Assembly: GCF_003260995.1 (NCBI RefSeq)
Contig: NZ_CP030040.1
Location: 1,719,620 to 1,783,619, forward strand
DNA: 64,000 nt
DNA from: Acetobacterium sp. KB-1
Lineage (GTDB): Bacteria > Bacillota > Clostridia > Eubacteriales > Eubacteriaceae
Direction of reading: 5' to 3'
The notes under the pieces are model-generated. The model searched no databases and was not told the DNA's origin. It worked only from the letters and a program-made list of their open reading frames with translations. Of this stretch, positions 57,893-64,000 are shown in pieces. The position numbers and the translations under genes were made by a program. Every line of letters starts with the position of its first letter. Position 1 is the stretch's first letter.

Positions 57893-58875
57893 CTTGATCG
57901 TCCCTCCTCTACTATATCGGTGTAAACATCTTCGACAGCAGATGATACATCTGGGAATTTACTGGCCAGAGCAAAATCAACAGCTTCTTCAACTAAAGCG
58001 TCAATTTTTTCATTGAGTTTATCCATTTCTTCCTGCGTCATGACCTTATTTTCAAGGATATATTTTTCCACTCTGGGAATTGGGTCTTTCTTCTTCCATT
58101 GTTCCAGTTCTCCTTCTGGTCGGTAAACCGTCGGATCACCTTCGAAATGACCACGCCAGCGGTAAGTTTTACATTCAATTAGGGTTGGCCCCTGCCCTTT
58201 GCGGGCTCTGGCGACCGCTTCAGCAACTGCTTCAAACACCGCAAAGACATCATTCCCATCTACCGTAATTCCGGGAATATTATAAGAAACAGCCCGCTGG
58301 GAGATATCGGTGATATTCTGATGTCTGGCCTGGCTTACAGAAATCCCATAGCCATTGTTTTCGCAAATAAAGATAACCGGCAGTTTCCAGGTACTGGCTA
58401 AATTTAAGCCTTCATGGAAGGTACTTTGGTTCGTCGAGGCATCACCAAAGAAACAAGCACAAACCTGATCGGTTCCCCGGTACTGAATACCGAGTCCAGC
58501 ACCCGTTGCAATGTTATGACCAGCACCAACGATCCCATTTGCTCCAAGAATGCCCTTAGTTGCATCAGCAATATGCATGGAACCACCTTTGCCTTTGCAA
58601 TAACCGGACTCTTTGCCAAAGAGTTCCGCCATCATATATTTCATGTCACCGCCCTTGGCTAAAATATGTCCGTGACCACGATGGGTGCTGGTAATATAAT
58701 CATCATCCCGCAAGCTTTCACATACACCTGTTGCGACTGCTTCTTCACCAATATAAAGGTGAACGAATCCACCAACCTGACCTTCAGCAAAAAGATTCAT
58801 GGCTCTATTTTCGAACTTCCTGATTTTCACCATTTTTTCATACATTTCAATGATCGTTTCGTTTGAAATTTTCAA
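57889..58875 (-). CDS. acoA: Acetoin dehydrogenase E1 alpha subunit (thiamine diphosphate)
   Basis: The 328-residue protein starts with TTG, seven bases after AAAGGAGG. The thiamine-diphosphate motif is FFGDASTNQSTFHEGLNLAS with VIFICENNGYGIS. Other E1-alpha blocks are YIGEEAVATGVCESLRDDDY and STHRGHGHILAKGGD. The E1 complex splits acetoin into acetaldehyde and an acetyl group. It lies behind two small genes of unknown function at the head of the operon. Confidence 0.96.
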   Translation of the reverse strand: MKISNETIIEMYEKMVKIRKFENRAMNLFAEGQVGGFVHLYIGEEAVATGVCESLRDDDYITSTHRGHGHILAKGGDMKYMMAELFGKESGYCKGKGGSMHIADATKGILGANGIVGAGHNIATGAGLGIQYRGTDQVCACFFGDASTNQSTFHEGLNLASTWKLPVIFICENNGYGISVSQARHQNITDISQRAVSYNIPGITVDGNDVFAVFEAVAEAVARARKGQGPTLIECKTYRWRGHFEGDPTVYRPEGELEQWKKKDPIPRVEKYILENKVMTQEEMDKLNEKIDALVEEAVDFALASKFPDVSSAVEDVYTDIVEEGRSR

Positions 58876-58932
58876 AATAATTCCTCCTTTTTATCTGCTT
58901 TACTTGGGAATCTTTACAATCACAAGGGTAAT

Positions 58933-59301
58933 CTACACACTCACTGTCACACACACAATCGCTGCTTCAATCGTGTTATTGGCATCGCCAAAACCGGGGA
59001 AAAAAAGTCCGGCAGTTGTTAGTCCTCCTTTCTCTGCTACAATGGTTACCGTTCCCACCGGGAAGAGTTTTTTGAGCGCTTCCTGATCCAAATCCTGGGG
59101 CCGCGATACGCCAATAATTGCCTCAATCATCATCTTTTCATTGAGATTCTCTTCCGTTAATCCATGGATCTCATGGAGCCCGATCAGGCAACTTCGGGAA
59201 ATGGCGTCTTTAATGGCTTTTGCTGCCGCCTTGTTGACATCCTGTCCATGAAAATCCATCCCCATTCCAAATTCAATGATGAACTTTTTAATCCGAATCA
59301 C
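58933..59301 (-). CDS. Lin0512-family protein in the aco operon
   Basis: The 122-residue protein starts with GTG (MIRIKKFIIEFGMGMD), behind AAAGGTGGGAG. It fits the Lin0512 family of unknown function: FGMGMDFHGQDVNKAAAKAI, ISRSCLIGLHEIHGL and GTVTIVAEKGGLTTAGLFFP. No membrane segment or known catalytic motif is seen. It lies between DUF6506 and acoA on the same strand, so it is likely co-expressed with the acetoin complex. Confidence 0.8.
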   Translation of the reverse strand: MIRIKKFIIEFGMGMDFHGQDVNKAAAKAIKDAISRSCLIGLHEIHGLTEENLNEKMMIEAIIGVSRPQDLDQEALKKLFPVGTVTIVAEKGGLTTAGLFFPGFGDANNTIEAAIVCVTVSV

Positions 59302-59349
59302 CTCCCACCTTTTCTCACCTTCGCATCTTAACAGATGCTTAATCTTTCA

Positions 59350-59652
59350 CTAAAAAATATCATCCCCGCTTTTATTCTCCAAACCAGGATGGCTATCAAA
59401 TCGAACCACACCAACCGCAGCTTTTCCTTTGACGGCTTCGCTAATCATTGCCGTTCCCCGATGTCCAAACCCGCCACATAGTTCAAAGGCGCCAACCCCT
59501 TCATCCACCAGCTTTTTTGCTGTCTCAACTGCACCTTCGTAAGATGAGACACCCACCGAAATCAGTGTTACTGCTTCTGTTTCAACCGTCGACCGATGAA
59601 TGGCCGGATCGGCATTGGGAGCAATAAAAATAAATGCTGCCTTTAACGCCAT
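59350..59652 (-). CDS. DUF6506-family protein, first gene of the aco operon
   Basis: The start is ATG at 59652 (MALKAAFIFIAPNADP), eight bases after GGAGG; a TTG two codons earlier is less likely. The 100-residue protein has the blocks VTLISVGVSSYEGAVETAKK and GAFELCGGFGHRGTAMISEA, with a conserved-looking His and Cys. It fits DUF6506, of unknown function. It follows the sigma-54 promoter directly and so would be the first protein made from the aco transcript. Confidence 0.75.
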   Translation of the reverse strand: MALKAAFIFIAPNADPAIHRSTVETEAVTLISVGVSSYEGAVETAKKLVDEGVGAFELCGGFGHRGTAMISEAVKGKAAVGVVRFDSHPGLENKSGDDIF

Positions 59653-59688
59653 ATACAAACCTCCTTGTTTTCAAGTTGCTTAGATATA

Positions 59689-59706
59689 GAGCAATTTTCG
59701 TGCCAA
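59689..59706 (-). promoter_or_regulatory. Sigma-54 promoter of the aco operon
   Basis: The minus strand reads TTGGCACGAAAATTGCTC, matching the -24/-12 consensus TGGCACG-N4-TTGC exactly. It lies about 40 nt before the DUF6506 ATG. Confidence 0.88.
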
Positions 59707-59807
59707 AAATGCTGACCCACTCTTTTATTTAAACGTTTACTTAAGATGGTGCTAATTTCGGTTTTTTGAAAGAACAGGTGATTTTTTTCGCAAATTGTTC
59801 GGTGTTT

Positions 59808-59848
59808 CTTTTCTCATTATGAGAATTTGAATCTCATAATGAGAAAAG
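59808..59848. promoter_or_regulatory. Upstream activator site of the aco operon (inverted repeat)
   Basis: Two 17-base arms, CTTTTCTCATTATGAGA and TCTCATAATGAGAAAAG, are separated by seven bases. Each arm itself contains the dyad CTCATNATGAG. It lies about 110-150 bp upstream of the sigma-54 promoter, the usual place for an enhancer-binding activator such as AcoR. A related site lies at 62882-62917. Confidence 0.75.
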
Positions 59849-59873
59849 CAGTCTCAAAATTGAGACTGCTTTT
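59844..59873 (-). terminator. Terminator of the thiamine-type ABC operon
   Basis: AAAAGCAGTCTCA-AAA-TTGAGACTGCTTTT is a 12-13-bp stem with T tracts, downstream of the ABC ATPase gene and touching the activator site. Confidence 0.8.
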
Positions 59874-59876
59874 CTT

Positions 59877-59970
59877 ACGGGCGGTTAATAACCGCCCCTA
59901 CAAAAGGATGCTGTTTGGATTGTTTAATCTGACAGCCCCGGTTCGTTGGGGCGAGCAATGCTCGCCCGCA
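59877..59970. repeat. Two GGGCG-type palindromic repeats
   Basis: ACGGGCGGTTAATAACCGCC followed by CCTACA (59877-59902), and GGGGCGAGCAATGCTCGCCC (59949-59968). Same families as at 4002 and 9610. Confidence 0.8.
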
Positions 59971-59975
59971 GATTT

Positions 59976-60728
59976 TTATAATCGTTTTAAAATGTCGCTG
60001 CGCAGTTTGCGCAATTCTGGGGAGGTCATCATCACCTCGGGACTGGCATGTTTAACCGGCACCGCTATTTCTTCAACGATATGGGCGGGTGATCCGTTAA
60101 TGATATAGATCCGATCGGACAGGAAGATGGCTTCGTCGATATCATGGGTAATAAATAAAACAGAACCCTTGATTTTTGCTAGTATTTCCAGCAGATACTC
60201 CTGCATTTTCAGCCGGGTAATGGCATCCAGCCCCCCGAAGGGTTCATCCAATAGCATGATTTCCTTTGAAAACATCGTGGTCCGCAGCAGTGACACCCGT
60301 TGTTTCATCCCGCCGGACAATTGGATCGGATATTTTTTTCCATCTTCCTCCAGTTGAAAAACCGCCAGCATCTCTTTCACCTTTTCGCGGGCTTCTTTTT
60401 TGGGTATTCCACGAATTTCCAGGGGTAAGATGCCATTGTCAATGACGTTACGCCAAGGCAGCAGCAGATCCTTCTGGTACATGTAGCTGACCACACCGGT
60501 TTCCCCCGTAACCTCTTTGCCGTTTATAATAATCCTCCCTGCTTCTGGTTTTAGTAGCCCGGCAATAACGTTAAAGAGCGTGCTTTTGCCACAGCCACTG
60601 GGACCCAACACCGAGACAAATTCACCCTGATTGAGATCGATATGAATATCTTCGATGATATTTTTATGGTTATACTCCTTGGTTACTCCCGCAACTTTAA
60701 GAACACAATTATTCTGGTAGGTATTCAT
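59976..60728 (-). CDS. ABC transporter ATP-binding protein (thiamine precursor/nitrate-sulfonate type)
   Basis: The start is taken as ATG at 60728 (MNTYQNNCVLKVAG), giving 250 residues; an ATG five codons earlier is also possible. Walker A is LGPSGCGKSTLFNVIAGLL, the signature PIQLSGGMKQRVSLLR, and Walker B IMLLDEPFGGLDAITR, with the switch ITHDIDEAIFLSDR. The family (SsuB/TauB/ThiZ-like) serves uptake of sulfonates, nitrate or thiamine precursors. The neighbours favour the last. It overlaps the end of the binding-protein gene. Confidence 0.88.
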   Translation of the reverse strand: MNTYQNNCVLKVAGVTKEYNHKNIIEDIHIDLNQGEFVSVLGPSGCGKSTLFNVIAGLLKPEAGRIIINGKEVTGETGVVSYMYQKDLLLPWRNVIDNGILPLEIRGIPKKEAREKVKEMLAVFQLEEDGKKYPIQLSGGMKQRVSLLRTTMFSKEIMLLDEPFGGLDAITRLKMQEYLLEILAKIKGSVLFITHDIDEAIFLSDRIYIINGSPAHIVEEIAVPVKHASPEVMMTSPELRKLRSDILKRL

Positions 60729-61692
60729 TCGTAAAGGCCTCATCGGCTTTTAACTGGTTCTCCAGCAAGCCCTGATCATTCATCCATTTCCCATAGTTTT
60801 CCCAAATGTCAAGACTCATGACACCCCATTTTTCGGCATCACTCTGATACTCACCAGCTAGATATTGCTGCGACGACACCGCCAACGCCCGATCAATTTC
60901 AGGGTTGTCGATCAATAATAGATCTGCTGCCGCTTCAGGATTTTCAATCGCATACTGGTAGCCTTTCGTCACTGCCCGCAAGAATTTTTTAGCTGTTTCC
61001 GGATTACTTTTTAGATAGTCTTCACTGGCAATAATCACCGGGGTATAATAATCCAGGTTTTTATCGACATCCTGAAGTTTAATAAAATTAATCGGCTCAT
61101 TCTTAAGCTCGGCAGAAACCCCGGCCCAGCCATAAAAAATCCAGGTAAAATCGACATGATCTTTAACAGCAGCGAAATAATCCATCGCGCCGATATCAAC
61201 GATTTCAAGCTTGCTAAAATCGGCGTTATCCCCTTCCATCAACCCCTTTAAGGTGGCGACTTCCATGGGGGAACCCCAGCCGCCGTATTTTTTTCCTTCG
61301 AAATCTTTAGGACTAAGAATGTTGCGATCCACCGGCGAAGCAAAACCGGAAGTGTTATGCTGGATAACAGCCGCAATGGCTTTAATCGGCAGCGGATTAG
61401 CAGCGGTTCTGGCATAGGTCACCTGTTCCTGATAGCTGACCCCAAACTCTCCTTGTCCGGCGGCAATCAAATCGGCGCTGCCACCTTCGCTTGGTTGAAT
61501 AATCTCAACTTCCAGACCTTCTTCTTCAAAATAGCCCAACTCCTTTGCCGCATATAAACCGGTATGATTGGTATTGGGGACCCAATCCAGAACCACGGTA
61601 ATCTTTTCTTCACTTTTGGGTGTACACCCTGTTAAAGCAATCAGAATAATTCCTATTGGCAGTAATAACAGCAGTAATAATTTTCTTTTCAT
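60709..61692 (-). CDS. ABC transporter substrate-binding lipoprotein (NMT1/THI5-like)
   Basis: The start is ATG at 61692 (MKRKLLLLLLL) behind AAAGGAGGAAGAGG, giving 327 residues. The signal peptide ends in a lipobox, IALTGCTP, for lipid anchoring. The NMT1/THI5-like fold is seen in VVLDWVPNTNHTGLYAAKEL, GYFEEEGLEVEIIQPSEGGS and the block GEFGVSYQEQ. This resembles ThiY-type proteins that bind the pyrimidine moiety of thiamine, e.g. formyl-aminopyrimidine. Binding specificity is inferred. Overlaps the permease stop as ATGA. Confidence 0.88.
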   Translation of the reverse strand: MKRKLLLLLLLPIGIILIALTGCTPKSEEKITVVLDWVPNTNHTGLYAAKELGYFEEEGLEVEIIQPSEGGSADLIAAGQGEFGVSYQEQVTYARTAANPLPIKAIAAVIQHNTSGFASPVDRNILSPKDFEGKKYGGWGSPMEVATLKGLMEGDNADFSKLEIVDIGAMDYFAAVKDHVDFTWIFYGWAGVSAELKNEPINFIKLQDVDKNLDYYTPVIIASEDYLKSNPETAKKFLRAVTKGYQYAIENPEAAADLLLIDNPEIDRALAVSSQQYLAGEYQSDAEKWGVMSLDIWENYGKWMNDQGLLENQLKADEAFTNEYLPE

Positions 61693-62462
61693 TCCTCTTC
61701 CTCCTTTAATTTTTCCCAGGGCATCAGGGCTCTTTGAATCCCCGCAATGCCGTAAAATAATATGATCGACAAGATTACAATTACCACGATTGACGCAAAA
61801 ACCAGGTCCAGTGCAAAGGCATGCCTTGCTCTTAACATATAAACCCCCAGCCCGGCTTTCCCGCCCAGCCATTCCCCGATGACCGCTCCCATAATACTAT
61901 AGGTAGCCGCAATTTTAAGACCTGAGAAAAAATAGGGCAGAGCACTGGGGAATTTTATTTTTGCAAAGATCTGCCCTTTTGTGGCACCCATGGATCGAAC
62001 CAGATTAATGAGTTCTCCATCGACACTTTGAAGACCTTCAATCAGGTTGACCGTAATAGGGAAAAAGCAAACCAGCACCACCACAAATATTTTTGGGGCA
62101 ATTCCAAAGCCAAACCACATCGCCAGCAGCGGTGCAATAACGATTATTGGCACCGTTTGCGAGATCACTAAAACCGGATAGATTGCTTTTTTTACCATCG
62201 GAAATTGATCCATCGCAACGGCCATAATCAGTGCTAAAAAAACAGCCGCCAGAAGACCGGTCATCCCTTCAAAAAAGGTTACCCCGGTGTGCATCATAAT
62301 ATCTGACCCATTGACGATCAGGGCATTGACGATATCCGAGGGTGATGGCAGGGTGTAGCGTTCCACGACACCCAGGTTAACTACCAACTCCCACAAGATC
62401 AGAATGGCCAGAATAAAAATAATGGGGATAAGCTTGTCACTGATATTTTGATACTTTCTCAT
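61689..62462 (-). CDS. ABC transporter permease (thiamine precursor type)
   Basis: The start is ATG at 62462 (MRKYQNISDKLIPI), inside the end of the preceding gene, giving 257 residues; a TTG at 62492 is an alternative. Six membrane segments are visible, for example LIPIIFILAILILWELVVNL and LLAAVFLALIMAVAMDQFPM. The binding-protein-dependent transport signature is VRSMGATKGQIFAKIKFPSA. It is coupled to the genes on both sides by overlaps. Confidence 0.9.
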   Translation of the reverse strand: MRKYQNISDKLIPIIFILAILILWELVVNLGVVERYTLPSPSDIVNALIVNGSDIMMHTGVTFFEGMTGLLAAVFLALIMAVAMDQFPMVKKAIYPVLVISQTVPIIVIAPLLAMWFGFGIAPKIFVVVLVCFFPITVNLIEGLQSVDGELINLVRSMGATKGQIFAKIKFPSALPYFFSGLKIAATYSIMGAVIGEWLGGKAGLGVYMLRARHAFALDLVFASIVVIVILSIILFYGIAGIQRALMPWEKLKEEEE

Positions 62463-62724
62463 CAATTGTGACGCCTTCTTCCTTGTAATCAATTTTCACG
62501 ATTGAAACCACCCGCTCGGCACCGTGCTTGATGCAGATCGACTGGGCCCGCTTAACAATATCCAGAAGATCATCGAGCTCACCTTCAATGGATGTCTCAA
62601 AGGGACCAACGACATAGTTAAGCCCGGTCTGACTGATCATTTCAATCACCTGGTCCACGACATAATAAATTTCACAATCCGGTACCACCGGTAAAACCTG
62701 TAAGCTTAGATTCACTTTTGCCAA
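62437..62724 (-). CDS. MTH1187-family thiamine-binding protein
   Basis: The start is TTG at 62724 (MAKVNLSLQVLPVV) eight bases after GGAGGTG, giving 95 residues. Upstream ATG starts in the same frame lack a site. Family blocks are VNLSLQVLPVVPD, YVVDQVIEMISQTGLNYVVG, PFETSIEGELDDLLDIVKRA and HGAERVVSIVKIDYKEEGV. MTH1187/YkoF-like proteins bind thiamine or its pyrimidine in solution. It heads the operon behind a sigma-54 promoter and fits a role in handling vitamin B1 for the Aco complex. Confidence 0.85.
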   Translation of the reverse strand: MAKVNLSLQVLPVVPDCEIYYVVDQVIEMISQTGLNYVVGPFETSIEGELDDLLDIVKRAQSICIKHGAERVVSIVKIDYKEEGVTIDEKVSKYQ

Positions 62725-62743
62725 AATTCTCACCTCCATGACA

Positions 62744-62791
62744 TATTTAAAATACAACGAATCAAAGATCTGATTCGTTGTATTTTAAATA
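62744..62791. promoter_or_regulatory. 21-bp inverted repeat in the leader of the thiamine-type operon
   Basis: Arms 62744-62764 and 62771-62791 are perfectly complementary with a six-base loop AAGATC. The left arm contains AATACAACGAATCA. It lies between the sigma-54 promoter and the ribosome site. The predicted start of transcription falls within its right arm, so it may act as DNA operator or as a 5' RNA hairpin. Confidence 0.65.
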
Positions 62792-62808
62792 AGCACTTTT
62801 CGTGCCAA
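62792..62808 (-). promoter_or_regulatory. Sigma-54 promoter of the thiamine-type ABC operon
   Basis: The minus strand reads TTGGCACGAAAAGTGCT. The -24 element is perfect and the -12 GC is present (GTGC for TTGC). It is nearly the same sequence as the aco promoter at 59689. Confidence 0.82.
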
Positions 62809-62881
62809 CAATTATTATTTTACCACATTTTTTTCTTTACTGGTTTTATTCTTGCTGTCACTTCTTATTTGTCTCACAAAA

Positions 62882-62917
62882 TTTCTCGAAATGAGACATA
62901 AATCTCATTTCGAGAAA
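62882..62917. promoter_or_regulatory. Upstream activator site of the thiamine-type operon
   Basis: Arms TTTCTCGAAATGAGA and TCTCATTTCGAGAAA are separated by CATAAA. The site lies about 75-110 bp upstream of the sigma-54 promoter. Half-sites share TCTCAT/GAGAAA with the aco site at 59808. Confidence 0.72.
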
Positions 62918-62946
62918 AAAATTGTGTTAAAACATGTAAACAGTCA

Positions 62947-64000
62947 TCAATATGGTTTTACAATGATTTTGACATTCTCATCTTTTCTGTTAACGAGCTC
63001 TTCAAATCCTTTTTCAATAATATCATCAATACCGATTCTTCCTGTCACCAGCGGCGAAATATCAATCCGCCCGTCAGATACTAAATCAATGGCTGTTTTG
63101 AAATCTCCGGCATAAGCTAATGAACCAATTACGGTCTTATCCGTGAATACAATCGTATTAATCTGAAGGCTGGTTTCTCTTTCATAGATCCCACTAAGAA
63201 TAATTTTCCCACCCGTTCTTGCCACTTCAATGGCTGTCGGAGTTACCTTATCGCTTCCGATACATTCAAAAACAACATCTGGGCCGATTCCGTCTGTCAA
63301 TTCCAAAATCCGGGCCTTGATATCGATTTCGGTCGGATCCAGAACTTCGTGAGCGCCCATTTTTGCAGCAAATTCTTTTCTCGCTTTGGCCACTTCCACG
63401 ACATAGATTTTTCCAGCACCGGCGGCTCTAGCAGCAAGAAGTGTACAGAGTCCGATTGTTCCGGCGCCAAAAATTACGACACTTTCCCCTTCAATTAGTG
63501 GACCGGAACGTACGGCATGAATGCCAACAGAAAGTGGTTCGATTAATGCACCTGCTTCAAAAGACATTTCATCCGGCATCTTATATAAGGTATAGTCCGG
63601 AACAACAACATACTCTGCAAAAGCGCCATCCGTCATCAATCCAGTAAACGCCAGTTTTTCACAGACATTGTACTTCCCTAATTTACAGGGGTTGCATTCA
63701 TGACAAACCTGACAGGCATCTGGAGCAACCTTGTCACCAACTTTGAATTTTTTCACATCAGAACCAACCTCAACAATCGTGCCTGAAAATTCATGCCCTA
63801 ACGTAATTGGGGCCGTTCCACCAGTTAGTGGATGAGGTGTCGTCGTTGGTATAAAGATTGGCCCTGCAAGATACTCATGTAAATCAGAACCACATATTCC
63901 ACACCATTCGACTTTAATTTTTACAAAATTTTCTCCCGGTAACTTAGGCTCAGGAACATCCATCACTCTGACATCTTTTTTTCCATACCATACTGCGGCT
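62947..64000 (-). CDS. bdh: (R,R)-butanediol dehydrogenase, Zn-dependent (5' end beyond the window)
   Basis: The frame stays open to the window edge; the last visible residues before MDVPEPK are AVWYGKKDVRV, so only the start is missing. At least 351 residues are visible. Catalytic zinc motif: CGICGSDLHEY and GHEFSGTIVEVG. Structural zinc Cys: CQVCHECNPCKLGKYNVC. NAD motif: VVIFGAGTIGLCTLLAARAA. The medium-chain Zn alcohol dehydrogenase pattern with HPLTGGTAPITLGHE fits 2,3-butanediol dehydrogenases that form acetoin. Its place beside aco genes supports this. It ends before the activator site at 62882. Confidence 0.9.
   Translation of the reverse strand, partial: AAVWYGKKDVRVMDVPEPKLPGENFVKIKVEWCGICGSDLHEYLAGPIFIPTTTPHPLTGGTAPITLGHEFSGTIVEVGSDVKKFKVGDKVAPDACQVCHECNPCKLGKYNVCEKLAFTGLMTDGAFAEYVVVPDYTLYKMPDEMSFEAGALIEPLSVGIHAVRSGPLIEGESVVIFGAGTIGLCTLLAARAAGAGKIYVVEVAKARKEFAAKMGAHEVLDPTEIDIKARILELTDGIGPDVVFECIGSDKVTPTAIEVARTGGKIILSGIYERETSLQINTIVFTDKTVIGSLAYAGDFKTAIDLVSDGRIDISPLVTGRIGIDDIIEKGFEELVNRKDENVKIIVKPY

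Overview
The window looks like a chromosomal segment of an anaerobic acetogenic Clostridia of the Acetobacterium/Eubacteriaceae type. This is inferred from gene content, not from a database match. The main clues are a complete electron-bifurcating [FeFe]-hydrogenase operon in the order hydC-hydE-hydD-hydB-hydA, an acetoin dehydrogenase (aco) operon next to a 2,3-butanediol dehydrogenase gene, ChW-repeat surface proteins, and low-to-moderate GC coding with frequent TTG/GTG starts behind strong GGAGG ribosome binding sites.

Layout. 1-4225: a 100-bp direct repeat, then a 966-residue secreted ChW/FIVAR/Ig-like surface protein behind a strong promoter and a leader of about 235 nt. 4226-7549: an ECF sigma/RsgI-like anti-sigma pair and a soluble PocR-MCP receptor. 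7672-9537: holin, two tiny DUF proteins (DUF1659, DUF2922) and a sigma factor. 9708-14627: the conserved Firmicutes cluster murB-PHP-rapZ-yvcK-whiA. 14737-17702: recD2-comF. 17801-22826: hydCEDBA. 23221-26517: a second redox operon built around a group D (putatively sensory) [FeFe]-hydrogenase homologue with two DRTGG proteins, an RsbW-like ATPase and a PHP protein. 26635-31372: a YhaN/YhaO DNA-repair pair and a methyltransferase. 31484-34232: a small Cys-rich protein, a MazF/PemK-like fusion and a ChW amidase. 34407-34575: tRNA-Lys and tRNA-Leu. 34973-36681: a small Cys protein, aroK and aroE. 36864-40236: uracil permease, NYN protein and CorA. 40726-43680: a DUF2520 oxidoreductase with panBCD, i.e. 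pantothenate synthesis. 43839-52631: a 2930-residue cyclic beta-1,2-glucan synthase-like enzyme. 53054-59652: DUF6506-Lin0512-acoA-acoB-acoX-acoC-lpd. 59976-62724: a thiamine-type binding protein and an ABC uptake system. 62947-64000: (R,R)-butanediol dehydrogenase, cut by the window edge.

How parts work together. Butanediol dehydrogenase makes acetoin and the Aco complex, which needs thiamine diphosphate, cleaves it. The aco operon and the thiamine-precursor uptake operon each carry a near-consensus sigma-54 promoter (TTGGCACG-N4-[TG]TGC) and an upstream long inverted repeat with related TCTCAT/GAGAAA half-sites, which suggests one sigma-54 activator turns on enzyme and cofactor supply together. 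HydCEDBA would couple NADH and ferredoxin to H2, and the neighbouring group D module could sense H2 or redox state.

The intergenic regions are full of dispersed palindromic repeats in at least three families: short GGGCGAT...ATCGCCCCTACG hairpins, a GACACGGGGACATTT-type family, and a structured element of about 100 bp ending in GTACCGACAATTGTTA inverted repeats. These should be kept in mind when judging small reading frames.
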